DNA of 64,000 nt from the NCBI GenBank assembly GCA_014237855.1, contig JABACD010000001.1, positions 248,001 through 312,000 on the forward strand, written 5' to 3'. Source of the stretch: Planctomycetota bacterium (lineage in GTDB: Bacteria; Planctomycetota; UBA1135; GCA-002686595). How positions within the stretch are numbered: position 1 is the first letter of the stretch; each line of letters begins with the position of its first letter. The notes under the pieces are model-generated. The model was not told the DNA's origin. It ran no database searches and saw nothing but the letters and a program-made list of their open reading frames with translations. Both the position numbers and the translations under genes were made by a program. Below, in pieces: positions 9,801 to 18,044 of this stretch.

Positions 9801-10041
9801 GGAAGTCAGAGCTCAAGGCGAAGGCGAGGGCCTGGGCATCCCCGGGTTGGATCTTCTCCAACCCCTTACGCAGCTCCTGGTGGCAGTGCCTGACGGTGGC
9901 CTCCAGCTTCAGGATTCCGCGCTCGACCTCCTTGGGAGGGGTGATACCGGGAAACTCCTCGCTTCCCGAGTCGCTACATCCCAAGACGGCACCAAGCAGC
10001 AGCACGGGGCACTGAAGCAAGAGTGCCCTGGCCCGCGCCAC
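6844..10041 (-). CDS. CRTAC1-like FG-GAP/ASPIC-UnbV lipoprotein with C-terminal TPR domain
   Basis: GTG 10041 gives a short lipoprotein signal with lipobox VLGC directly before SDSGSEE. ATG 10161 is also in frame but gives an overlong N-region. The 1065-residue protein has an alpha/beta N-terminal domain (about residues 30-200). Many FG-GAP/VCBS blades follow (DWNEDGFWDV, DLDGDGTEEL, DFDGDGDEDL, DLDGDGDEEL, DVDGDGDLDL). Next come an ASPIC/UnbV domain (GARVRLRAGG, VTWRSGETQRW), a thioredoxin-like stretch and about five TPRs at the C-terminus. It is probably anchored in a membrane facing the periplasm or outside. It runs divergently from birA. No enzyme activity can be stated. Confidence 0.85.
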   Translation of the reverse strand: MARARALLLQCPVLLLGAVLGCSDSGSEEFPGITPPKEVERGILKLEATVRHCHQELRKGLEKIQPGDAQALAFALSSDFLARFPGPQETQEIRDPILEVRTLERSPAGILDARGFIEQLESYTRGWQAIVHAEFELDSFLLEKSGDRATGTAELYLAGLIEGGGRADLRMTCEAEFTRDASRWLLARLDLVDGLWIRSDLPGFFDATAAVGLDQNISSENSSMLQAFIDEHRTLALGGLSAVDWNEDGFWDVIASLNGQISTLFLNDGVGGFVRGSLPISSPDESPVFMLYLDLDGDGTEELASTRVRGYHREWAGCGLYQRAGEGWDYDKMGLRFRNPVGLRRISVNTIVPFDLNDDGLLDLFLGSYGDQNSRGRDYNLVEAHDGGDNYLFVQVRPLRFSEESAERGLEGSQYTYVALPLDFDGDGDEDLFEGNDFGPNVLWVNDGAGSFAEDESSVFTGASAYTMGVTLADHDDDGHLSMYVVNMSSEAGARISEVAEGISEETRARVRQIAAGNQLYEQDDSGEWIEVTEGSGCAEGEWGWGALFCDLDGDGDEELLATNGFTSHSNSSLPDWDPYFWRQVVTDGALLDRGEASFDVNAGLNFEGSYAGFQRDRLFYALKGDQGRFVDVAFHFGLDNIEDGRCVLALDVDGDGDLDLVMWTLQGLRFYENRGEQGPFARLRLEATTSHPAALGARVRLRAGGVTHHDMVQAVEGFQTQVPLDLHFNLPGAENIEFVEVTWRSGETQRWENLPTGRLLHLVEGVSSFRDELVPSWPESTSSLEELQERGVAQATGGATSKLNVVCLVEDEEAGERQAAEHAQEDVELRVVVDPEHAGQTFVHDEGGRLRRAFRRMPSKEDLERLLESLRDEPPFPELLVLTGRRRLMDQEPKEALAYFERALAQSPQLAIAAEGVARSQRLLGNLEESERAYELSVEIDPDYAIGHYNLGVLRSLTGRAVEALASYREALRISGEHPDTLLAYGEAALVAEEYELALEAWKRASLAAPLNVRSHVLRGQLLGQLKRYSEAKEAFEGALAIDPEQDQALRGIKLLERLIADEG

Positions 10042-10194
10042 AATCGGGGATCGAGGATGCCTGTGCGTGCCTGGGCTTTCTCCCGACGCCTGGGGCTGTT
10101 CGCGAACAAGAAGATTCGGTCTCACGGGGGAATCATAAGCCCAGAGTAGGAGTGAGACCATCAGGCCTCTGACTCGGGCTTGTACACTGCCACC

Positions 10195-10953
10195 GTGAGC
10201 TTTCGCCTGATCCGACACGGAATGGTCGACTCCACCTCGGAGCGCGCCTTCTCCGCCCTTGAGGCAGGAGAGGCGCTCAATGGTGATGTTCACCTGGCTC
10301 GCGGTCAGACTGCTGGCCGTGGGCGGCGTGGTCGAAGCTGGCACAGTGCTCCGGACGAAGGCCTCTACATGAGCCTGATCCTCCTGCCCTCCCCACCGGC
10401 CTACAAGCCCTCCGCGCTGACCATTGCCACCGGGCTGGCCGTGATCGAAGCCTTGAATGACCTGGGGCTGGCGCCCTACTCCGAGCGTGCCCCACGCCTC
10501 AAGTGGCCCAACGATGTACTGGTCGGCGAAGCCAAGGTCTGCGGGATCCTGACCGAGAGTCGTGCCTTCAAGGCCGAGCACCCGCATTACGTTGTAGGCC
10601 TCGGCCTGAATGTACGGCAGCTCTCCTTCCCTGCAGAGCTCCAGGCCGAGCGCCCGGTGACCAGCCTGGCCCAGCTCGATCTCGATGTGACTGTCGAGTC
10701 TGCTTCCCGGGCCGTGCTGGAAAGGCTCGATGGACGCCTGACCCAGGTTCGTAGAGACCATCGCAGGCTTGCCGAGGACTTCCTCGCCGCGAGCGGTCTC
10801 TTACGCCGCCGGGTGATCGTCGGTTGCGGCAATGAATCCCAAGTCGGTGAGATCCATAGCCTGAGCCTGGCAGAGGGGCTGGAGCTCTTCAGTGATGAGC
10901 GCGGAGCTCAGCAGATCCCCCTGGAGTTCATCCAATCGGTCGAGCCCTGCTGA
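10195..10953 (+). CDS. birA: Biotin--[acetyl-CoA-carboxylase] ligase (class I, no HTH)
   Basis: The enzyme forms biotinyl-AMP and transfers biotin to the carrier lysine of biotin carboxylases. Motifs seen: VDSTSERA at the N-terminus, the ATP/biotin loop GRGRRGRSW, KWPNDVLV, the catalytic-lysine block AKVCGILTES and VGLGLNV. At about 252 residues it lacks the N-terminal DNA-binding domain of E. coli BirA, so it should not act as a repressor. GTG 10195 is preferred; TTG 10180 in the same frame is an alternative. The start faces the divergent lipoprotein gene. Confidence 0.9.
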   Translation: MSFRLIRHGMVDSTSERAFSALEAGEALNGDVHLARGQTAGRGRRGRSWHSAPDEGLYMSLILLPSPPAYKPSALTIATGLAVIEALNDLGLAPYSERAPRLKWPNDVLVGEAKVCGILTESRAFKAEHPHYVVGLGLNVRQLSFPAELQAERPVTSLAQLDLDVTVESASRAVLERLDGRLTQVRRDHRRLAEDFLAASGLLRRRVIVGCGNESQVGEIHSLSLAEGLELFSDERGAQQIPLEFIQSVEPC

Positions 10954-11063
10954 GAGACCGACCCTCGCCGGCATTGGGAGCACCATCGCCACCACAACCC
11001 AGAAGTCTCGCCGCTTCCCCTTGGAGCCCGAGCCCATGCGGGGCCGGCGAAATTGAGTTCGAA

Positions 11064-11660
11064 TCAGAAGTTGTAGCGAACTCCGAAGACAAGCTCATGG
11101 AACTCGAGTTCTTCCCAGAGATCAAGCAGCGTGAGGTACCGGAAGCCGAGGCTGAGATCGACCCGGTCATGAACACGATAGGAAGCACCAGCAATCACGT
11201 TGAGACCCAGCTCGACGTCTGAGAACCCCTCTGAGATTGAATCGGCCTCCGGCCTGTAGCTCAAGTCTGTGTCGACCCCTCCAAGGCCAAGCCCGAGGTA
11301 GGGCTTCAATTGAACGTCGGGATTGAAATCAAAATAGAAGTTAGCCATGTAGCTGGTAGCTCTTGTACTACCAACACCAGCCTGATTATCGACCTGGTTG
11401 ACATCAGCTTTACGGCCACTGATGTTGATTTCCGTTCGATAGCGCTGGTTGAAGCGATAGCCAATTGCACCCCCGAAATTGGAAGTACCGTCAAAGCTCA
11501 CCCGACTACCCTCATCCCACAAGAAATCGTCTTGATGGTAGTTACTGGTAAACGAGTATCCAGCGGCGATCTCGCCATAGAAACCGCTTGTTGACTGAGC
11601 GGCGGCATCGGGCACAACAGCCCCGAGAACGGCGAGGATGACCAGGTTGTAGCAATTCAT
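11064..11660 (-). CDS. Outer-membrane beta-barrel protein (OmpW/porin-like)
   Basis: This 198-residue protein has a signal peptide ending at DAAAQS and alternating amphipathic strands throughout (for example GFYGEIAAGYSF, NFYFDFN, LKPYLGLGLGGV). It ends in a strand with terminal aromatic residue, FGVRYNF, the typical insertion signal of outer-membrane barrels. ATG 11660 is supported by AAGGAAG in the mRNA leader; an upstream in-frame start at 11738 has no such site. The general role would be an eight-stranded surface barrel; cargo or function is unknown. Confidence 0.8.
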   Translation of the reverse strand: MNCYNLVILAVLGAVVPDAAAQSTSGFYGEIAAGYSFTSNYHQDDFLWDEGSRVSFDGTSNFGGAIGYRFNQRYRTEINISGRKADVNQVDNQAGVGSTRATSYMANFYFDFNPDVQLKPYLGLGLGGVDTDLSYRPEADSISEGFSDVELGLNVIAGASYRVHDRVDLSLGFRYLTLLDLWEELEFHELVFGVRYNF

Positions 11661-11773
11661 GACTTCCTTACTTCTATGGAGTTGTTGATCTCTAGCGGGG
11701 AGTGGGCACACGCGCCTCGATAGAGATCCTGAAAGCACGCGCCAAAGCGCACAAGCAGTTCGGGCAGAATCTA

Positions 11774-12244
11774 TCAGGGCAGCCAGACAATCTCATAGCC
11801 ATTCGTGGTGTTGAACTCGTTGGATCCCGAACCGCAGGGAGGGCTGGTCGTGCTCCTGTACCAGCACTGGTAGCGCTTGATATCACCCGCCACGATGTTG
11901 CCGGCCTTGACTGAGATGCTGATCGTGGTAGCCGAACCTCCCGCCCCATCGGAGATACGCACCTGCAGACGCTTCAAGCTTCCACCTGTACAGCGCAACC
12001 CATTGCCAAAGACGAGGCCAGGGGAGAGATCGTTGTCCGCCTGAAAGTAGAGTCCGCTGGTGTTTGGCTCCAGGTTGGAGGCGCTCAAGATCAGTGTATC
12101 CTCCGAGATCGAGGCGCCACCGGCACCCGAGAGCCTGGCTCCTGAGGCGAAGACTCCATTGTCACAGCCGGAACCCGGAACACTTCCATCGTTGTCGTTG
12201 CTGCATGGGCAGGGCGTGCCAGCTCCCGCATCCCCAAAACAGTA
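11774..12244 (-). repeat. Shared C-terminal module, copy 2 (on GH9 enzyme)
   Basis: This segment encodes YCFGD..., CPC, GARLSG, FGNGLRCTGGS, KRLQV, QCWYRS and FNTTNGYEIVWLP up to the stop. The block order matches the other copies. Confidence 0.7.
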
Positions 12245-14908
12245 GCCGCTGCCGGGCTGCAACTCCCCCTCGCCAAAGAAGCCAAGGGCAGCCGTCGCCA
12301 TCGCCATCTCCGAGATCGTGAACTCACTCATGTGCACGAGTTCGGAGATATCGTAGTAGCGGCGAAGTATCGGGTAGGGGTCACCAACCTGCTCTCCCGC
12401 TGGATAGAGGTTCTCCGTGGCTTGAGCCTGGTAGTAGTACTCATTGCTCATCGGAATGTGAGACATCGGTCCGAAGACCGGGAGGCCCGGCACAGGCTCC
12501 ACAACCCCATCGGCCATCGACGGATGCTGCAAGGGGTCCAGCGGGTACCGGCTCCCGACTCCGGTGATGTAGGAGAGCCCCTGGGGGTTGTTACCCAGCT
12601 GTGGTCCCAGGTTGATCTTGGCGTAGTCCAGGTAGCTCACGTCATCCAGTAGATAGCTACCCTTGATGCTGTCGAGGCTGTAGCGAGTGGACTGAGCGTA
12701 GGACCCCCACCCGATCCACTCGAGCACGTCCGACCTGTAGCCATTACGGTACAGGTTGTCCTCAGTACGCACGATGAGGTAGTTGTCGAGGCCGATTCGC
12801 CGTTCATCCTTGATGGCGGCGACCCAGTCCTGATCAACGGGAAAGGTCGTTGTGACGTAGGCCCACGACGCCTTCAGCTGGCTGTGTTGAAAATCGTTCC
12901 AGCCCCAGCCAGGGGGGTTCTGTGGCCAGTACAGGGCAAACGCATCGTGATAGGCCGTGTCCCCGGTTGTCTTGTACAGCTCAGCCGCCGCCCAGGCCCG
13001 CTCGTCCACGTCCCCAAGTGGATCTCCGTACTCACCACCACCGATGCCGGCAGGGTTGACGAAGCCGGCCGGCGGATAGGCGTCGGGGTGATTACCAAGG
13101 AAGGCCCATGCAGCCTCAGCCTGCTCCAGACAGCTGCTTGCAAGGTCAGGCAGGAACGGCGTGAAGCTACGGGAAGCAGCGGCCATCACCGCCGCAAATT
13201 GCGCGGTGGTGTGTGTGGTCTTCGGAGAGATCCAGAGAGTGTCCAGGTCATCCTCGGGCATCGAGTCCGCCCAGTCGGTCGTGGTCACCTTGAAGAACAC
13301 ACCGCCGTCTGCGCTCTGCATCGCGCTCAGCCAATCCAGCTCCCACTTGATCTCGTCCAGGAGATCCGGAATGCCATTGCCGCTCTCAGGAATACCCCAG
13401 GCATCATCGGGGTAGTTCTGTGGATAGAGCTCGTAGGCCGTCAGCAGGGCATGAAGAGCAACGGCCGCCGTCGGCACATACCTTCCATAGTCTCCTGCGT
13501 CATGCCAGCCACCTGGCATGGCGACGGCCGAACCGATCACCTCGCCCCCATGGAGTGCGGAGTCCACATGGGAGCTGTGGATGAGTGCGTCGGCCGTGTG
13601 ACACTCCCCGTGAGCCCAGCGGGGATCAGCGGCCGGCGGGACGAGCTCGATGCCGCAGCGCTGGTAGTAGAAGCCCCGGGCGGTCGTACGAAGTGCATCG
13701 GTGTAAGCCCCTTCCCCGATGGTGAACTCGTGGGAACGACCCAGGCCAGGAACATGGAGGTAGTAGCTACCGGGCTCGGTCAGGCCAGCAAAGTCGCAGC
13801 TGTAGACCTCTTCCCCACTGAGCACCTGGTCATCTCCACGGAGCAGAGGAGTACCGACGAAGGCCGATTCGTCGTCCAGGACATTTCGAACCACAAAGGT
13901 AGTGGGAGCGATATCCATCGCCCCTGCGTCCCCGAGATAGTTTCCGGCATAGCCGAACTTCGGCCCGTCGGGGAGATAGCCGACCTGGTTCGCCTTGACC
14001 GTCCCGTTGACCTGGTTGATCTCGGAGTAGATAAACGAATGGCTGAAGGGCTCTTCGAATCCATTACCTGCAGGGTCATCGATGCTGTCGACCGTCAGCA
14101 GGTAATCACTTCCCGTGCTCATTGCCTGGGAGAAGATCAGGAAGATCTCGTAGGAGATCTGAGGAACTGGCCCACTGTCAGAGAAGCCCTCGACGTAGTG
14201 TCGAATCCCTACCTGGGTGGGCATCACCGCGCTGGCAAAGGCAGGATCTGTTGAACTGGTCAGCGAGTAGTGGCTTGCGATGCGAGCATCGTCCAGGTCG
14301 AAGCGATCCTGCATCTCGAGCTTGAGAACATGACCAGCAAGCGCCTCGACACCCTCGATTGCGGTGGGGCTCAGGTCCATCGCCCAGACGTCATCAATGA
14401 AGATCTGGTGCCCATCCGAGGGCTCAGCATGGCCGAAGTACAGGATCTCGATCCGATCGACCTCCCACTCCGGGGTCTTCAGGGCGTCGATTGGAATGCT
14501 GACCATCCTGTAGGTCGTATCCAGTGCCCCACCCTCGATGTAGTCGTCGATGTAGATCGGGTTGCTCTCATGAGGCCAGCCGTAGATTCGGAACTGAAAG
14601 GTCCGGCCCGGCATGTCTGACTTCGCCGCGAAGCGAATCTCGTCGAGACCGGAGATATCCGCGCGCCAGGTGTCCTGGCACTGAAGCACGATCCCCGGTG
14701 AATGCCACGGGTCCGGGCTTCCCTGAAAACACCACTGGCCCTCGTGAGCATCGGTGTTGTTCGACTCGCCGTAGTGAAAGACGCAGTCCGGAGTGATCGC
14801 TTCACTATCCCAGACCTTGAGGTTCTGGGCGCTGGCCCCAGTCGAGAGAATGGCCGCAGCTGCCAGCATGAGACCTGCCGACGAAGAGAACAATTCAAGA
14901 CCCACCAT
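11774..14908 (-). CDS. Secreted glycoside hydrolase family 9 endoglucanase-type enzyme
   Basis: This 1044-residue protein has a signal peptide (residues 1-27, cut near GASAQ). A jelly-roll carbohydrate-binding-like domain follows (about 30-180), then a linker domain. The GH9-associated Ig-like domain is at about 303-398 (KANQVGYLPDGPKF). The GH9 (alpha/alpha)6 catalytic domain is at about 400-890. The acid/base region GGWHDAGDYGRY (466-477) is intact, and the C-terminal HMSEFTISEMAM block carries a candidate catalytic Glu. The last 157 residues are the shared C-terminal module. The enzyme should hydrolyse beta-1,4-glucans (cellulose or related) outside the cell. No other glycan genes are adjacent. 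Confidence 0.9.
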   Translation of the reverse strand: MVGLELFSSSAGLMLAAAAILSTGASAQNLKVWDSEAITPDCVFHYGESNNTDAHEGQWCFQGSPDPWHSPGIVLQCQDTWRADISGLDEIRFAAKSDMPGRTFQFRIYGWPHESNPIYIDDYIEGGALDTTYRMVSIPIDALKTPEWEVDRIEILYFGHAEPSDGHQIFIDDVWAMDLSPTAIEGVEALAGHVLKLEMQDRFDLDDARIASHYSLTSSTDPAFASAVMPTQVGIRHYVEGFSDSGPVPQISYEIFLIFSQAMSTGSDYLLTVDSIDDPAGNGFEEPFSHSFIYSEINQVNGTVKANQVGYLPDGPKFGYAGNYLGDAGAMDIAPTTFVVRNVLDDESAFVGTPLLRGDDQVLSGEEVYSCDFAGLTEPGSYYLHVPGLGRSHEFTIGEGAYTDALRTTARGFYYQRCGIELVPPAADPRWAHGECHTADALIHSSHVDSALHGGEVIGSAVAMPGGWHDAGDYGRYVPTAAVALHALLTAYELYPQNYPDDAWGIPESGNGIPDLLDEIKWELDWLSAMQSADGGVFFKVTTTDWADSMPEDDLDTLWISPKTTHTTAQFAAVMAAASRSFTPFLPDLASSCLEQAEAAWAFLGNHPDAYPPAGFVNPAGIGGGEYGDPLGDVDERAWAAAELYKTTGDTAYHDAFALYWPQNPPGWGWNDFQHSQLKASWAYVTTTFPVDQDWVAAIKDERRIGLDNYLIVRTEDNLYRNGYRSDVLEWIGWGSYAQSTRYSLDSIKGSYLLDDVSYLDYAKINLGPQLGNNPQGLSYITGVGSRYPLDPLQHPSMADGVVEPVPGLPVFGPMSHIPMSNEYYYQAQATENLYPAGEQVGDPYPILRRYYDISELVHMSEFTISEMAMATAALGFFGEGELQPGSGYCFGDAGAGTPCPCSNDNDGSVPGSGCDNGVFASGARLSGAGGASISEDTLILSASNLEPNTSGLYFQADNDLSPGLVFGNGLRCTGGSLKRLQVRISDGAGGSATTISISVKAGNIVAGDIKRYQCWYRSTTSPPCGSGSNEFNTTNGYEIVWLP

Positions 14909-14998
14909 TTTCAGATACTACCAACCCATTCCTGGCATGGTGCGCAAGCGCGCCAACAATGGCCAGCACCCCCGATCCCGCCCCGCACGGGCTGTTGA

Positions 14999-15889
14999 CT
15001 ACTCGCCTAGCTTTGACTGTAGGTCCAGGTCGTCGGGAAAGAGCCCAAGCCCCTTCTTCCAGACAGCTTCAGCCTCCTTGATGTCTCCCGACTGCGCGTA
15101 GAGGTTTCCAAGCAGCAGGTAGCTCTGCGAGTGCCGACTCTCCACCGGACCACTCTCCTGTTGCTGGATCAGCGTATTAAAGTGCGAGATCGCCTCCCTC
15201 TGCTTGCCAAAGATAGGGGGCCAAAACGACAGGCCGATGGCCTTGCTGAAGCGGGCATTCCAGTGGTGGTCATCCAACTCCAATGCACGGTCGAGAGACC
15301 TATCAGCCTTGGTTGCCCAGAGGCCAGCTTCGGGGCCCTCACCCACCTCAAAAATCTTCTGCACATAGGCTGATGCCACATCGACCTGGGCATCAGGGTC
15401 ATTGCTAAACTCCTCGGCACGTGCCTCGAGCAACGCAATCGCTTCGTCGAGCTTGCCGCTCTCACGAATGCGATTCCAGATCTCCTGGCGTCCCTGCTCG
15501 TCGAGGTTGGGAGCTTCGAGCATCTCGAGCCACTCCTGTGCGTCCTTCTCGGACTTGCTCGCCGTTGCCTCGATAGCATCGACTCCGGTCGCCGTAGCTC
15601 CTGGATCTAGCTCGGCAAAGTAGCGGCGAACAGCCTCGTCCACGTCTTCCACCTGAAGGCGCCCCTGAGCAATCACCGAGGGCAATTGACCCTGTGCCTC
15701 TCGCTGCCTCAACTCCTTCAGCTCCGAGGCCATCAGGTCCAGCTGGGTTCGCAGGTCCGCCAGCTCCTCGGAAGCGCCACCGTAGGGCTCCGGGACTATC
15801 GGGGCATCTTGACGCAATGCATAGCTGGTAATGGCGCCAGCGCCGACCGCGAGGACGGCAGAAAAGATGAGTACCTGATTCGTGTTCAT
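14999..15889 (-). CDS. Membrane-anchored TPR protein
   Basis: The 296-residue protein has one N-terminal hydrophobic segment (VLIFSAVLAVGAGAITSYAL), then a short coiled coil (about residues 40-65). TPR-like helical repeats run over the C-terminal half (for example YLLLGNLYAQSGDIKEAEAV). ATG 15889 has AGGA in its leader; an upstream in-frame start at 15964 lacks one. It is probably a periplasm-facing scaffold. Partner and role are unknown. Confidence 0.7.
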   Translation of the reverse strand: MNTNQVLIFSAVLAVGAGAITSYALRQDAPIVPEPYGGASEELADLRTQLDLMASELKELRQREAQGQLPSVIAQGRLQVEDVDEAVRRYFAELDPGATATGVDAIEATASKSEKDAQEWLEMLEAPNLDEQGRQEIWNRIRESGKLDEAIALLEARAEEFSNDPDAQVDVASAYVQKIFEVGEGPEAGLWATKADRSLDRALELDDHHWNARFSKAIGLSFWPPIFGKQREAISHFNTLIQQQESGPVESRHSQSYLLLGNLYAQSGDIKEAEAVWKKGLGLFPDDLDLQSKLGE

Positions 15890-16325
15890 GGTCCTGATTG
15901 GGTCAGAAGTAAGGGGTTGCCTGGAACTCAGATGAGCCGCCCTACGGCCAGGCGATCCCCCCATTCACCATACACCATGAGTATTTGAGGAGACTTCCAG
16001 TCCCTCTACACCCCCCTGAAAGGGCCGGGAGGGAGCCTGAACAGACACTTGGCCCCAGCTGGGCACTCTCTCGCCAGGGCTCGACGGGGCCCTCCTACCG
16101 GTGAGCAGTACTCGCCATGCATTCAGGACCCGTCAGCCTCGCGACCAGCACCTGCCTCATGGAGCTGATCAGCCGTGCGCCCTCACGCCTGGCCCGGGTG
16201 AATGAGCCGCCCTGGCCCAGCCACCCGTTGGAAGGGAGGCTGGTGAACCTCTGGGACCGTCGGTAGGGGTAGCCGAACCGACCACAATCTGCATGACAGG
16301 TGTAAACTTGGGGACGATCCTCTGC
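15890..16325. other. Intergenic region between divergent genes
   Basis: These 436 bases separate the TPR gene (-) from the secreted-protein gene (+). They presumably hold both promoters. I see a TGTAAACTT stretch near 16302 that could be a weak extended -10, and no RNA gene or strong repeat. Confidence 0.4.
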
Positions 16326-17639
16326 ATGCAATTCACCATGAATCAACGAATCACCCCGTCCGTTCCCGGACTCTTGATGCTCCTTGCTGCCCCTCTCGCC
16401 GCACAGGACTTCGATTTTCAAATTGATCCAGGATCGAGCTCGTCAATTGTCGACAACGAGATCGACCTGGCACTTCCCAGCAGCGCCATAGGTTACTTCG
16501 ACGCCACAACGAATCCGACCGGGACCTCGACCATCCCCGGTCTCTTCGGCGGCAGCGGAAACAATGTGATCCCGATGGATCTTGGACTGACCCTGGACTC
16601 GCTCTTCAGTGGCGCGACCTCCGGTGAGTTCCAGCTCTCGGTGAACACCGGCACCCTGAGTCTGTCCATGGACAATCTGTCCATTGACCTCCTCAATGGC
16701 GCCAGTGCGAGCACGTCGATCTCCCTCTCGATGCTGTTCAACAACTTCCACACCGTGCAGCCCACATCCGTGTACGTGGGAGGGCTGCCAATCGAGATAC
16801 CGCTTGGAACAACGGGCGTCTCGAACCTCCAACTGACACAGAGTAGCCCCGCCGCCCCCGGAGTCATGGTTCCGACCGCGACGCCGAATGAGTACAGCTT
16901 CGCTCTCAGCGTTCCTGCAGAGATGAGCTTCATTGTCGACTTCCAGGGGCAAATGACCCCGGTGGGACCGTCGCCTGTTCTTCTGCCCATGACCGGCACC
17001 ATCCTCGTCACCGGCAATACGGCCCAGGTAACTCTCGACCTGGTCGTCAACGACCAGCAACAGATCGTTGATCCAGTGCCTGGCTTTGCAATTGTTGATC
17101 AACCCTTGCCCCTACCAACGATCCTGCCGCCGGGCGACACGGCCAACCTCCTGCTCTCGGCCACGATCAGCCAACTGGACACCGACTTGCTCCTGGATGT
17201 TGGCCTCGTTGCCAATGGAGGGCCGGCTTGCGGTATCGAGAGCTACTGTGATTCCGCGACGAACTCCACGGGGCAGACCGCGCTACTCGGCGTGACCGGT
17301 AGCCTCAACGTGAGTGATGCGCAGCTGGACTACAGCGTCACTGACCTACCGCCAAACCGCCCAGGCATCTTCTTCATGTCCCAGGCCACCACGAACCTAC
17401 CTGGCTTCGGTGGGAGCCAGGGCGTTCTCTGTGTCGGTGCCCCGCAGCTGCGCTACGACGGAGTTCAATTCTCGGACTCCAACGGTCAGGTCTCCTTCTC
17501 ACCGGACTTTGGCAATCTGCCACAAGGCGCCGTGTTCAGCCCAGGCTCGACCTGGCACCTGCAGTTCTGGTATCGCGATTCGAATCCCAACCCGACCTCA
17601 AACACCTCCAACGGCGTCCGAATCCGCTTCTGTAATTGA
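16326..17639 (+). CDS. Secreted protein of unknown function with shared C-terminal module
   Basis: The protein has 437 residues from ATG 16326, which has GGGGA about 10 bases upstream; ATG 16338 is the other candidate. The signal peptide ends at PLAAQD. The body is Ser/Thr/Leu/Pro-rich and predicted beta, with no catalytic motif I recognise. From SYCDS onwards (17244) it has a divergent copy of the shared C-terminal module (LPPNRPG, GVLCVGAPQL, FSDSNGQVSF, QFWYRDSNP, NTSNGVRI), lacking the FGDGLRC core seen in other copies. It is probably extracellular. Confidence 0.7.
   Translation: MQFTMNQRITPSVPGLLMLLAAPLAAQDFDFQIDPGSSSSIVDNEIDLALPSSAIGYFDATTNPTGTSTIPGLFGGSGNNVIPMDLGLTLDSLFSGATSGEFQLSVNTGTLSLSMDNLSIDLLNGASASTSISLSMLFNNFHTVQPTSVYVGGLPIEIPLGTTGVSNLQLTQSSPAAPGVMVPTATPNEYSFALSVPAEMSFIVDFQGQMTPVGPSPVLLPMTGTILVTGNTAQVTLDLVVNDQQQIVDPVPGFAIVDQPLPLPTILPPGDTANLLLSATISQLDTDLLLDVGLVANGGPACGIESYCDSATNSTGQTALLGVTGSLNVSDAQLDYSVTDLPPNRPGIFFMSQATTNLPGFGGSQGVLCVGAPQLRYDGVQFSDSNGQVSFSPDFGNLPQGAVFSPGSTWHLQFWYRDSNPNPTSNTSNGVRIRFCN
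17244..17639 (+). repeat. Shared C-terminal module, copy 3 (divergent)
   Basis: This copy retains SYCDS, NSTGQTA, LPPNRPGIFF, SDSNGQ, PGSTW..QFWYRD and TSNGV. It has GVLCVGAPQL in place of FGDGLRC.GG. Confidence 0.55.
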
Positions 17640-18044
17640 GATCACCCTCGGACGTATCTTCCTGAGGCCGCAACTCAACTCGATTAACTCTCCATTGACT
17701 GCTGGATTGAGGCCCCGATGCCTCAGAGCGATGGTTCCTGCCTGGAATTGTCGCTGAAGTCCTGGTGGTGGCCCTCGCCGCCCGATCAGCCCAGGACGCG
17801 AGCTCAAGCTCAGGCCAGCCCTGGCTCGGGAGCTGCAGAGTTCGCTGCAAGACCCCCAGCGCCCCCCTCCCAGCTCGCTCCACAGGCACAGACAAGAGCC
17901 TGCTCGACCGCTGCAGTTGGTGACTTCTGCCCTCGCATCCTGAATTCTGGACGGAGGACGAGCAGAATCCCGCCAGCGTCTGCCGGTGGGGCCGCGGCCT
18001 ACCTATAATGCCGCGCCAAAAACCACCCAGAAGACCAGCCCCAG
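17640..18044 (+). promoter_or_regulatory. Intergenic region with a -10 consensus before rph
   Basis: This gap of about 400 bases has no gene I can support. It ends with a perfect TATAAT at 18004-18009, 36 bases before the rph start; no convincing -35 accompanies it. This is the likely promoter region for rph-rdgB-lepA-lepB. Confidence 0.4.

Noticed and set aside
10042-10761. Extension of the CRTAC1/TPR lipoprotein by up to 240 residues over birA
   Set aside because: The extension is the antisense of birA, which has clear family motifs; the lipobox start at GTG 10041 is better.
12884-14254. 456-residue plus-strand ORF inside the GH9 gene
   Set aside because: It is antisense to intact GH9 motifs; long shadow ORFs are expected in GC-rich coding DNA.
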